Shown here: positions 53,901 through 61,308 of the stretch, piece by piece
How positions within the stretch are numbered: the first letter of the stretch is position 1
Layout of the letters: each line of letters starts with the position of its first letter
Assembly: GCF_029227915.1 (NCBI RefSeq)
Contig: NC_079885.1
Location: 3,720,001-3,784,000 of the forward strand
Direction of reading: 5' to 3'
DNA length: 64,000 bases
Source of the DNA: Hydractinia symbiolongicarpus
Taxonomy: Eukaryota > Cnidaria > Hydrozoa > Anthoathecata > Hydractiniidae
Translations under genes and position numbers: made by a program
Notes under the pieces: model-generated
What the model was told of the DNA's origin: nothing
The model's input: only the letters and a program-made list of their open reading frames with translations
Databases searched by the model: none

Positions 53901-56677
53901 CGCAACAGTTGTAACTCAAACGGATTTATACCGCCAGAAAGTCAATAAAATGTAGTCTTTGAAACTGTTCCTATTTATTCAGCGCGTGCTAACGGCCAGG
54001 ATTGGTCCCACAGTAAAAAATGACTTATTTTATATACATTTTTAAGTGAAGGGCTACCATAGGGCCGAGTGTAATCGCTAAATTCCAGAAATCATGTCAA
54101 ATTAAGAAGAATGTTATTCCTTGGAATCCAATTGGCTCATTTATCACATTTATAAGGTCACAGTACAGAATCACTTCAATTAAGTCCCACTGTCAATCGT
54201 TTCACTGTCAAAAGTAATACAACTTAGTAATATCGGAAAAAAATCACTAAGTACATGTTGGTGCGAATACGTGACGCAACCGATGTAACTTAAGCGGATT
54301 GACACCGTTAGAAAGTCAATGAAATGTAGTTTTTGAAAATGTTTCTATTTCTTCAGCGCGTGCTAACGGCTAGGATTGGTCCCACAGTACAAAATGACTT
54401 ATTTATCTAAACTTTTATATAAAGCGCTACAACAGCGCCCAGTGAAATCGGTAAATTCCAGCAATCATGTCAAATTAAGAAGAATGTTATTTCTTAGGTC
54501 CAATTTTTTCACTGATCACATTTATAAAGTCACAGTCCAAAATCAGTACAATTAAGTCCCACAGTCAATCGTTTCACTGTTAAAAGCTATACAACCTAGT
54601 ATAACCAGAAAAATATCACTTAATACATGTTGGTACAAATATGTGACGCAACCGTTGTAACTCAAACGGACTGATACCGTTAGAAAGTCATTGAAATTTA
54701 GTTTTTAAAACTGTCTCTATTTCTTTAGCGCGCGATAACGGCCAGAATTGGTCCCACAGTAAAAAATGACTTATTTTATTTAAATTTTTAAATGAAGTGC
54801 TACCACAACGCCCAGTGTAATCGCTGAGTTCCGGCAATCATTTCAAATTAAGAAGAATGTTGTTCCTTGGAGTTCAATTGGCTCATTTATCACATTTATA
54901 AGGTCACAGTCCAGAATCACTGCAATTAAGTCACACAGTCAATCGTTTCACTATTAAAAGCGATACAACTTACTAATAACGGAAACAAATCACTAAATAC
55001 ATGTTGGTACGAACATGTGACGCAACTGTTGTAACTCAAACGGATTGAAACCGTTAGAAAGTCAAGGAAATGTAGTTTTTGAAAATGTTTCTATTTCTTC
55101 AAGGCGCGCTCACGGCTAGGTTTGGTCCCACAGTACAAAATGACTTATTTATCTAAACTTTTAAATAAAGCGCTACCACAGCGCCCAGCGAATCGGAAAA
55201 TTCCAGCAATCATGCCAAATTAAGAAGAATGTTATTCCTTGGGTTCAGTTGTCTCATTTATCACATTTTTGAGGTCAAAGTCCAAAATCAGTTCAATTAA
55301 GTCCCACAGTCAATCCTTTCACTGTTAAAAGCAATGCAACCTAGTAATATCGGAAAAAAATCATTAAGTACTTGTTGGTACGAATATGTGACGCGACAGT
55401 TGTAACTCAAACGGATTTATACCGACAGAAAGTCAATAAAATGTAGTCTTTGAAACTGTTCCTATTTATTCAGCGCGTGCTAACGGCCAGGATTGGTCCC
55501 ACAGTAAAAAATGACTTATTTTATATACATTTTTAAGTGAAGGGCTACCATAGGGCCGAGTGTAATCGCTGAATTCCAGCAATCATGTCAAATTAAGAAG
55601 AATGTTATTCCTTGGAATCCAATTGGCTCATTTATCACATTTATAAGGTCACAGTACAGAATTACTTCAATTAAGTCCCACTGTCAATCGTTTCACTGTC
55701 AAAAGTAATACAACTTAGTAATATCGGAAAAAAATCACTAAGTACATGTTGGTACGAATACGTGACGCAACCGATGTAACTTAAGCGGATTGACACCGTT
55801 AGAAAGTCAATGAAATGTAGTTTTTGAAAATGTTTCTATTTCTTCAGCGCGTGCTAACGGCTAGGATAGGTCCCACAGTACAAAATGACTTATTTATCTA
55901 AACTTTTATATAAAGTGCTACCACAGCGCCCAGTGAAGTCGGTAAATTCCAGCAATCATGTCAAATTAAGAAGAATGTTATTTCTTAGGTCCAATTTTCT
56001 CAATTATCACATTTATAAAGTCACAGTCCAAAATCAGTTCAATTAAGTCCCAGAGTCAATCGTTTCACTGTTAAAAGCGATACAACTTAGTAATATCGGA
56101 AAAAAATCACTTAATACATGTTGGTACGAATATGTGACGCAACCGTTGTAACTCAAGCGGATTGATACCGTTAGAAAGTCATTGAAATGTAGTTTTTGAA
56201 TCTGCCTCTATTTCTTCAACGCGCGCTAACGGCCAGGATTGGTCCCACAGTAAGAAATGACTTATTTATCTAAATTTTTAAATGAAGTGCTACCACAACG
56301 CCCAGTGTAATCGCTGAGTTCCGGAAATCATGTCAAATTAAGAAGAATGTTGTTCCTTGGAGTTGAATTGGCTCATTTATCACATATATAAGATCACAGT
56401 CCAGAATCACTTCAATTCAGTCCCACAGTCAATCGTTTCACTGTTAAAAGCGATACAACTTAGTAATATCGGAAACAAATCACTAAATACATGTTGGTAC
56501 GAACATGTGACGCAACTGTTGTAACTCAAACGGATTGACACCGTTAGAAAGTCAATGATATGTAGTTTTTAAAAATGTTTCTATTTCTTCAACGCGCGCT
56601 CACGGCTAGGTTTGGTCCCACAGTACAAAATGACTTATTTATCTAAACTTTTAAATAAAACGCTACCACAGCGCCCA
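50931..56677 (+). repeat. Satellite block with 7- and 4-monomer spacing, leading to the insertion site
   Basis: The variant AGGGCTACCATAGGGCCGAG is at 51441, 54050 and 55541, giving steps of 2609 bp (7 monomers) and 1491 bp (4 monomers). A linked variant, GCGCGCTCACGGCTAGGTT, marks the monomer type that ends at the transposon. The array breaks inside the variable box at GCGCCCA (56671-56677). A 63-codon open frame at 52156-52347 is in satellite and is not a gene. Confidence 0.8.
56674..56677. repeat. Left target-site duplication CCCA
   Basis: CCCA precedes CACGTTCG and is repeated immediately after CGAACGTG at 61309. The undisturbed monomer (for example near 53690) reads GCGCCCAGCGAATCGG with one CCCA. 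A 5-bp duplication GCCCA, usual for RAG/Transib elements, is possible if the final G of the right end is counted as duplicated target. Confidence 0.8.
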
Positions 56678-56724
56678 CACGTTCGTTTACGGTATGAAAT
56701 TAATTATGCGCATGCGTCAAATTT
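56678..56724 (+). repeat. Left terminal inverted repeat, 12-bp-spacer type
   Basis: From the tip: CACGTTC (56678-56684), a 12-bp spacer (56685-56696), AAATTAATT (56697-56705), then GCGCATG at 56708-56714. The first 11 bases are identical to the right end. The block beginning GAAATTAATT at 56696 matches the right end at 23 of 29 positions, but is 11 bp closer to the tip here. This end lies at the 3' side of the recombinase gene. Confidence 0.88.
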
Positions 56725-57183
56725 TGTTTTGATTAAAAATAGTAACCATAGCAAACGTGGCTGTGCTGAATACAGCTGAAATGTGTATGGTTTATTTTGA
56801 TTAAAAGGAAGCCCTATGGACGAATTTATAACCGTTGAGAGAGATTGTCGCATTATCTGATCCGTGGTCACTCTAGACAAACGTTTTTAATTTGTTCGGA
56901 GCCGGAAAGCGCTGTGAACGTAGCTGAGAATACAAACTTGAAAAATTAGCCAAATTTTTCTCTGTGAGTTTGTCGACTTCGTTTACAAAGAGAAAAATTT
57001 CTTATGGGCTATGCATGGTATATTTGAAGTTTCAAAGGATCTAACTTTTTAGCAAATATATCCCTGGTATCCTACCACTTTTTTAAAGTGATGTAAATGT
57101 GTTTTGAAAATGTCCTAAATTCACTCAAATCTATTGGTGGGCTTGATGTGGAAAAGAGGTAGGTACATGCTTCCAAACTGTTT
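56725..57183 (-). other. Transposon 3' non-coding region
   Basis: AT-rich sequence between the poly(A) signal and the left inverted repeat. No reading frame with RAG2-like kelch motifs, and no RNA gene, is seen. Confidence 0.5.
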
Positions 57184-57189
57184 TTTATT
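57184..57189 (-). promoter_or_regulatory. Poly(A) signal AATAAA
   Basis: AATAAA on the minus strand starts 32 bases after the stop codon of the RAG1-like gene, a plausible place for 3'-end formation. It is a short motif in AT-rich DNA, so support is modest. Confidence 0.5.
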
Positions 57190-57221
57190 TATATTTTTCA
57201 TACAAAGCTAGCTATTAACAT

Positions 57222-57538
57222 TCATTGTAAGGCAAGCTTCCTTTTTCTGGGCTTTACAACAGGCTTTAAAGTCTTTGCCGAAGGATTTACTCTTGCATGA
57301 TGCTCTTTTAACATGCTGAATAGTCTCCGCCAGTTTGGTTTCATTCGACAGAACTGTCTGTGCAAGTCATTAAACTCAGAATGAATACCCTCACCACCTT
57401 GCTCGTTATATAATCCTAGCCCCACTCTCCATTTTGTGATAAACTGCAATACGTGATCTTCTGTCATGTGCAGTTTGGGAGTAATGCGTACATTTGGCCA
57501 AGTCGAACGGAAAAAGCTCAGCTCTTTGATTGCACCAT
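57222..57538 (-). CDS. Exon 10: HxxxxH zinc ligands, catalytic glutamate, C-terminus
   Basis: Acceptor CATTTTAG at 57539; the exon runs to the stop at 57224-57222. VRITPKLHMTEDHVLQFI supplies H-x4-H, matching H937/H942 of RAG1. Twenty-one residues after the second His comes NEQGGEGIHSEFN, whose first glutamate after GG (57392-57390) is the likely third catalytic residue (E962 in human RAG1). The tail ends with a basic KPRKRK, possibly a nuclear signal. Confidence 0.88.
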
Positions 57539-57612
57539 CTAAAATGTTGAAGAAAAGTATATACCTTACTATAAAAGAGAATTTAAAGTGTATGATTTTA
57601 AGGCCAACTCAC

Positions 57613-57805
57613 CAAGTTGACTTAGTTTTTCATCATCAAAGTTATTTGAAGAATTCATCAAATTATGACACAAAGAGTATTTCATGAATAACTTCTTAAA
57701 ATCACTACACGCCTTAATTGCTTCTTCATGAATTTCTGTGCCAACAAATGCAAGCTGGCATACAATTATTGGCAACGAATTGCACAGTTTGATTAGGTTT
57801 TTATG
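57613..57805 (-). CDS. Exon 9: core segment before the catalytic glutamate
   Basis: Acceptor CAATTTTAG at 57806, donor G|GTGAGT at 57612; 193 nt. It encodes HKNLIKLCNSLPIIVCQL and FKKLFMKYSLCHNLMNS. Frame and splice phases fit exons 8 (3' part) and 10. Confidence 0.8.
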
Positions 57806-57895
57806 CTAAAATTGAAAAAATATATATGATGAATACATAAAGTCCTTGATACACATGCAAAAAAGTAAACTTGTAAAATTTGTTAATTTTCTTAC

Positions 57896-58044
57896 TTGTA
57901 ACATTTTGTGAACATGATTTCCCACAAAACTTTTACCATGATAAGCCTGTCGCTCGACATTTAATGAACACAATGTTTCATCCAATTTTTTAACACATTC
58001 TTATCCAGTGGATTCTCCTGAGTAAGATCATCTATTTGTTTTAA
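57896..58044 (-). CDS. Exon 8: core segment with a -1 frameshift
   Basis: Acceptor TTTACAAG at 58045, donor CAA|GTAAGA at 57895. The exon is 149 nt although both flanking junctions are phase 0, so one base is missing. The first part reads LKQIDDLTQENPLDKNVLK. The second part is in the next frame: ERQAYHGKSFVGNHVHKML. The change falls at a run of six A (57991-57986), so a base lost from a homopolymer is the simplest cause. Confidence 0.75.
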
Positions 58045-58131
58045 CTTGTAAAAATAAAGAAAATGGGTATGTTAGTTCATATGTATATATAACTGAAAGT
58101 TAAAAATAAATATATATAAATTTTAACTAAC

Positions 58132-58461
58132 TCTTTTATTCAGTTTATCATTAAGGTAAACAAGTCTTGGGTCATAAATTCGTCTTATTTCTGTTTCATT
58201 TTCAGGATTATTCAAGATTGGAGTGTTGGTTGCATCGTGAACTAATTCGATTTTGCTTCGGATGTCTGCAACAACATATTCTAGCCGGCTTTTTTCTTGG
58301 TGACTTTGAATATACTTATCAAAACTTTTTTGTCGAAGCAATGTATTATTTTTTGCAAGGGCAGCTGCTATTTTTACATCCGTTGTGTGACAGAAATCCT
58401 CAAGCATATTAAAAAACTTCAAGTATGTTCCCAGTGATATCTGAAGTGCAGGTAGTGCAAC
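58132..58461 (-). CDS. Exon 7: helical insert of the catalytic core
   Basis: Acceptor ACAATAG at 58462, donor AGA|GTTAGT at 58131; 330 nt, exactly 110 codons. VALPALQISLGTYLKFFNML continues VPIDQ from exon 6 and parallels the RAG1 segment with IDALHCDIGNAAEFYKIF. A long charged, probably helical stretch follows (KSFDKYIQSHQEKSRLEY). Confidence 0.78.
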
Positions 58462-58536
58462 CTATTGTAAATAACTATTGTAAGTTTACAGTAAAAGAAA
58501 ATGTATTGAGCTGTATAAAACAATGTATATACACAC

Positions 58537-58739
58537 CTGATCAATTGGCACATTTAACATCCTATCATCGATAACATTGTTACACTGTTTAGCAAGCTTA
58601 ATATCACTTCCAAGACTTTTAAACTGTTCCAAATCATTCTTCAGTGATTCTAACGTTCGTAGAGATGATATTCCTCTTTCAGTCAAGGACAGTTGCATCT
58701 TTTGTTTGGTAGTTGTGCAGAAAAGACAACAATGGCGAC
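58537..58739 (-). CDS. Exon 6: CxxC half of the RAG1 zinc site
   Basis: Acceptor CTACAG at 58740, donor CAG|GTGTGT at 58536; 203 nt. The split glycine codon joins exon 5 to GRHCCLFCTTTKQKM; C-x2-C here equals C727/C730 of human RAG1. The rest, up to MLNVPIDQ, is the insert between the second aspartate and the final glutamate. Confidence 0.82.
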
Positions 58740-58824
58740 CTGTAGATGCGTATATAATTAATAGTTATGTGTTTCAATTATGTTTAAGGATAACACGATA
58801 TATATATTACAAAGTTGACTTTAC

Positions 58825-58901
58825 CATTTGCTCCAGTTATTCCATAGACATGACAAAGAAATTCATAATCACCAAACACAAATACACGGATTTTTTGTTG
58901 C
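58825..58901 (-). CDS. Exon 5: second catalytic aspartate (FGDYEFLCHVYG)
   Basis: Acceptor TTTTAG at 58902, donor G|GTAAAG at 58824; 77 nt, in phase with exons 4 and 6. The aspartate at 58870-58868 in RVFVFGDYEFLCHVYG matches D708 of RAG1, in the same context, followed by a glycine-rich turn (GITGANG). Confidence 0.82.
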
Positions 58902-58973
58902 CTAAAACATAAATATTTATATGATTTTTTAAACATTTTTTGGACATTTCCCTTCATAAAATATTTGACTTAC

Positions 58974-59190
58974 TTCCACATTGCAATTTGCAGCTCATCA
59001 ACTTGACTTTTGAATTTTGCCAATCCAATTTTTAAATTAGCTCTGTAATCTTTTGCTTCAAAGATGCTATATACTACAGTATTACTTTTGCTGTTAGGTT
59101 TGTCAGTATTGCATGCTTGGTATGAAATCTTAAAGGATCCACCTCCATGATCACCTCCAATTTTAATATGTATTTCATTCTGTACCGTAT
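58974..59190 (-). CDS. Exon 4: first catalytic aspartate (GGDHGGGSFK)
   Basis: The frame reads IHIKIGGDHGGGSFKISYQ and continues to FEAKDY and LQIAMWK. The aspartate at 59152-59150 corresponds to D600 of human RAG1 by position and context. The donor is AA|GTAAGT at 58973. The only AG near the expected start is at 59192-59191, which gives a phase one base off relative to exon 3. In-frame sequence also extends upstream of it, so either a 1-base indel is present or the boundary is wrong. Confidence 0.8.
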
Positions 59191-59260
59191 CTTTTGCAAC
59201 AAACAGATTTGTTTTAAAATATATAATTTGATATATAGTATCTAATTGTAGTTAACTTAC

Positions 59261-59473
59261 TTGTTTAAGCAATTAAGATATCGTAGGATGTTTGCCGTTA
59301 GGTCCTTAACATACCCCCAGGGCGCTGTACGGACCTCACGGCAGCTCTTCTCACTGTTAACGTTAAATGTGAAAGGAGTGTCTTCTACTATTATGTCGTC
59401 ACCAGACCAATCATTAAAAATTTTCTGTTGCTTACCATGTGAAGCTGTTATGATATTGAATGTTTTTAACCAC
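59261..59473 (-). CDS. Exon 3: pre-catalytic region of the RAG1-like protein
   Basis: Acceptor TTTCAAG at 59474, donor AA|GTAAGT at 59260; 213 nt. The AGG codon split across intron 2 restores MARWLKTFNI, supporting the junction. The exon ends in APWGYVKDLTANILRYL, typical of the segment before the first catalytic aspartate in RAG1-like proteins. It leaves two bases (AA), which do not match the phase needed by exon 4. Confidence 0.75.
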
Positions 59474-59484
59474 CTTGAAAAAAA

Positions 59485-59510
59485 TTATATATATATATAT
59501 ATATATATAT
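59485..59510. repeat. (TA)n microsatellite in intron 2
   Basis: Alternating TA run next to the exon 3 acceptor tract; ordinary intron simple repeat. Confidence 0.9.
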
Positions 59511-59520
59511 TTCAGTCTAC

Positions 59521-59810
59521 CTAGCCATTGTCTTTAATTTTTCCCATGGTACTCCCATATCAACTTTCACAGCAACCATCGATTCAGGTGAAATAACAGA
59601 TGCTGACAAATCGCTCTCCTTTAAAATCTGTGATCGTTCTTCACTGCCAAATGTTTTTAGTAATTTAACAGTTTGTTGAGCTATTGACTGCGATGAATTC
59701 CCTGATATTGTACTGATGTGGCCCCTAACATACAAATTTCTGTTGTATACAGTTCTACTGGTCACATTTCCTTCTTTGACTGCCTTGGGGGTAGACGTGA
59801 ACACCAGTGG
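59521..59810 (-). CDS. Exon 2: nonamer-binding region of the RAG1-like protein
   Basis: Acceptor TTTTAAG at 59811-59812, donor AG|GTAGAC at 59520; 290 nt, leaving two bases of a split codon. It continues directly from GGPR of exon 1. Residues such as SSQSIAQQTVKLLKTFGSEE and VPWEKLKTMAR resemble the helical part of the RAG1 nonamer-binding and dimerization region. In RAG1 this region grips the AT-rich nonamer of the recombination signal (established knowledge). The GGRPR signature is shortened to GGPR here. Confidence 0.75.
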
Positions 59811-59916
59811 CTTAAAATAGAATACATATAAAATGTAAATATATGTATATAAATCATTAATGTACACATCTATGGTATACTTTAATCGAATAAAGAAAAC
59901 AACAGAATAATTGTTT

Positions 59917-59930
59917 ATATATATATATAT
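59917..59930. repeat. Short (TA)n run in intron 1
   Basis: TATATATATATAT run near the donor of exon 1. Confidence 0.8.
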
Positions 59931-59944
59931 TGTTTAACTCTTAC

Positions 59945-60841
59945 TCTTGGCCCACCACTCTTAAATTCAATAGTTCTGTCTTCAGAACGTGCCATCTTTT
60001 GCTTTATTATGTGAAGAGCAGCATCTTCATATTCTCGTGGTATAACACTGCTTTGCTCGTCAATTTTGAAAATATCGTTTAAAGATGTCTCTGATCTACT
60101 ACTTGAAAAACTTGTTTGTAAGCCATTACATACTTTTTCATGTTGGTTTATTTCAGTTACAGTTAGAGCCTCTCCACAATCTTTTCTACATTTTAGTTTT
60201 AAGCACTGTATCATTGATATTATATTTTTTGAAACTTTGAGCGACTCAATTTTTATAACAAAAAAACAAGTGGGACATAAACTCTCAATTTATTGCTTTC
60301 CCAGTATTTTTGGCGCCAAGCAATTATAACAAAAAGTGTGTTCACATGTTGTTGTTACAGGTTTTCGCAAAATATTGTGACACAGCTGACAACGACAGAG
60401 GCTAACATGAGGGTTAAGACTAGTGTTTAAGTGTTCCAGTGTTAATTCTGGGGGAACGACATCTTTGGTGTTTTCGAAAATGTTTAACAAAATTCGTGTC
60501 CATATTGGTTTTTTTGCTGTTGGCCTGCCTGATTTGTGTTTCTTCGTTTTACGTCCTCTCTTAAGTTTTTCGAAGCAGTAAGGACAATTTTCAGAGTGTG
60601 GATGCCAATGAATTTCATGCATTACAGAAGTTGTTGTTCTCTTTTCACTATGTGTCAGTTTTGAACAGCATTTGAGGCACATTTTTGTTGGATGTATCTC
60701 ATTTGAGTCTTGGTCAACATCAATAAAAAAGCATTTTAATAATCTGCTTTTATGTTTAGATACTAAAACTGTGTCCTTTGATAGCAATTGTCCACAAAAT
60801 CTGCAAAGTCTGTTTATTTTCTCAGAGTGATATTCAGCCAT
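59945..60841 (-). CDS. Exon 1: N-terminal zinc region, RING finger, C2H2 finger (interrupted by TAA)
   Basis: Starts at ATG 60841-60839 with A at -3 and G at +4. Visible zinc ligands are C13/C16, C55/C58 and the RAG1 hallmark WHPHSENCPYC (residues 79-89). A basic stretch follows (93-111, RGRKTKKHKSGRPTAKK). The RING finger is C151-x2-C154-x11-C166-x-H168-x2-C171-x2-C174, continuing after the stop as CPTC (189-192). The RAG1-type finger after it has CLKLKC and HEKVC. Codon 184 is TAA (60292-60290), between the sixth and last pairs of RING cysteines, and the frame on both sides is the same. The exon is 897 nt and ends with GGPR at a GTAAGA donor, where the GGRPR of the RAG1 nonamer-binding domain is expected. 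Confidence 0.85.
60290..60292 (-). other. In-frame premature stop (TAA) inside the RING finger
   Basis: CAA TAA ATT separates the upstream 183 codons from downstream codons that are in the same frame and still encode the last RING cysteine pair and the C2H2 finger. No GT...AG pair around it would splice it out. It is therefore read as a nonsense mutation, or less likely a sequence error. Confidence 0.8.
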
Positions 60842-61250
60842 ATTGGATAAATTTTAAGAGAAAACCATGATATAAAAAGTCTTCAAAAAATGTGGTACAA
60901 AAAAGTGGTAGGGGTTAAAGTAAGGTTTGTAGAAATAAAGTAAAGTCTGTAGAACGTTTTACATTAATTTATAAGTCGCCAAAAATTTTATTTTTATAGA
61001 TATAATGATTCAAAGTAGCTCAAATTTCGTAAACAGAACATGGAAATTTTCCCGCTTTTTTTTAGTGTTTGTTTACATATCGAAATGTATCAAAGGTCAT
61101 TTTTAAGTACCTTGGTCACTCTTTCTATGAAAATATTATGTTTAAAATGCCCAGCTTCATTTTAAATGTAGTTTTGGAGCTTAAATGTAATGGGTGGTAG
61201 TGTGACCCTAGCTAGCGTTATCATACAAAAAAACAAGATGACGTAATCTG
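60842..61250 (-). other. Transposon 5' non-coding region (presumed promoter and leader)
   Basis: No open frame of note lies between the right inverted repeat and the start codon. It must contain the promoter if the gene is expressed, but no clear TATA or initiator element is recognised. Confidence 0.5.
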
Positions 61251-61308
61251 AAATTCCGCACATGCGCGAAATTAATTTCCACTCCCGTGGTAGCGGCAAA
61301 CGAACGTG
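61251..61308 (-). repeat. Right terminal inverted repeat, 23-bp-spacer type
   Basis: Read inward on the minus strand: CACGTTC (61308-61302), a 23-bp spacer (61301-61279), AAATTAATT (61278-61270), then GCGCATG (61267-61261). The extra 11 bp, relative to the left end, lie between the common CACGTTCGTTT tip and the shared GAAATTAATT block. This end lies upstream of the recombinase start codon. Confidence 0.88.

Larger units (their letters stand above)
1..56677 (+). repeat. Satellite DNA array, ~373-bp monomer, about 152 head-to-tail copies
   Basis: The whole stretch is one tandem array. The landmark TCGCTAAATA occurs near 11, 384, 759 and (as TCACTAAATA) 1132, giving steps of 373, 375 and 373 bp, and this step continues throughout. 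Shared landmarks in each monomer, in order, are a TACATGTTGGTACGAATA box, TGTGACGCAACCGTTG, ACCGTTAGAAAGTCA, CGCGCGCTAACGGCCAGG, ATTGGTCCCACAGTA, a variable box after AAGCGCT, CAATCATGTCAAATTAAG, CACTTATCACATTTATAAGG and GTCCCACAGTCAATCG. All copies have the same orientation. Monomers differ mainly by substitutions and 1-10 bp indels. No gene, RNA gene or other transposon was seen inside. Size and organisation resemble centromeric or heterochromatic satellites, but location on the chromosome is not shown by the sequence. Confidence 0.98.
57222..60841 (-). pseudogene. RAG1-like recombinase gene, split into ~10 exons, disrupted
   Basis: Predicted exons on the minus strand are 60841-59945, 59810-59521, 59473-59261, 59190-58974, 58901-58825, 58739-58537, 58461-58132, 58044-57896, 57805-57613 and 57538-57222. 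They come from GT...AG boundaries and continuity of reading frame, and total about 2886 nt (about 960 codons; vertebrate RAG1 is about 1040). The order matches RAG1: N-terminal zinc region, RING, C2H2 finger, nonamer-binding region, catalytic core. D (59152-59150), D (58870-58868) and E (57392-57390) are the likely catalytic triad that cuts DNA at CAC-type signals. CxxC in exon 6 and HxxxxH in exon 10 form the RAG1 ZnC2 site. Lesions are TAA at 60292-60290, a -1 frameshift in exon 8 and a phase mismatch between exons 3 and 4. The lesions could be real decay or partly assembly error. Assignment to RAG1-like is firm; exon edges are by eye. Confidence 0.88.
56678..61308 (-). mobile_element. RAG1-like DNA transposon (4631 bp) inserted in satellite
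   Basis: The ends are inverted: the left starts CACGTTCGTTT and the right ends AAACGAACGTG. The satellite base order is continuous across the element once one CCCA is removed, so the target duplication is at least CCCA. The interior is unrelated to the satellite and holds a single split gene on the minus strand for a RAG1-like recombinase. About 467 bp precede the start codon (right end) and 544 bp follow the stop (left end). CAC-initiated ends and a RAG1-type DDE recombinase place it in the RAG/Transib group (established knowledge). No RAG2-like kelch reading frame is visible. Lesions in the gene suggest this copy cannot move by itself. Confidence 0.93.

Noticed and set aside
1-56677. CRISPR array
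   Set aside because: Repeats are about 373 bp, directly adjacent, with no spacers; the interrupted gene has eukaryotic introns.
56725-57183. RAG2 remnant downstream of the RAG1-like gene
   Set aside because: No kelch-like repeats or PHD cysteine pattern in any frame of this short AT-rich stretch.
60290-60292. Stop codon explained by a small intron or by readthrough
   Set aside because: No GT donor and AG acceptor bracket it at a workable size, the frame is unchanged on both sides, and nothing in the sequence supports readthrough; a nonsense mutation is simpler.
57466-60329. Plus-strand open frames at 57466, 58167, 58577, 59261 and 60066 inside the transposon
   Set aside because: They lie opposite or across the minus-strand exons and introns of the RAG1-like gene and show no domain of their own.
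56678-61308. Retroelement or LINE insertion
   Set aside because: No poly(A) tail at the boundary, no reverse transcriptase motif and no long direct repeats; the ends are inverted and the protein is a DDE recombinase of RAG1 type.
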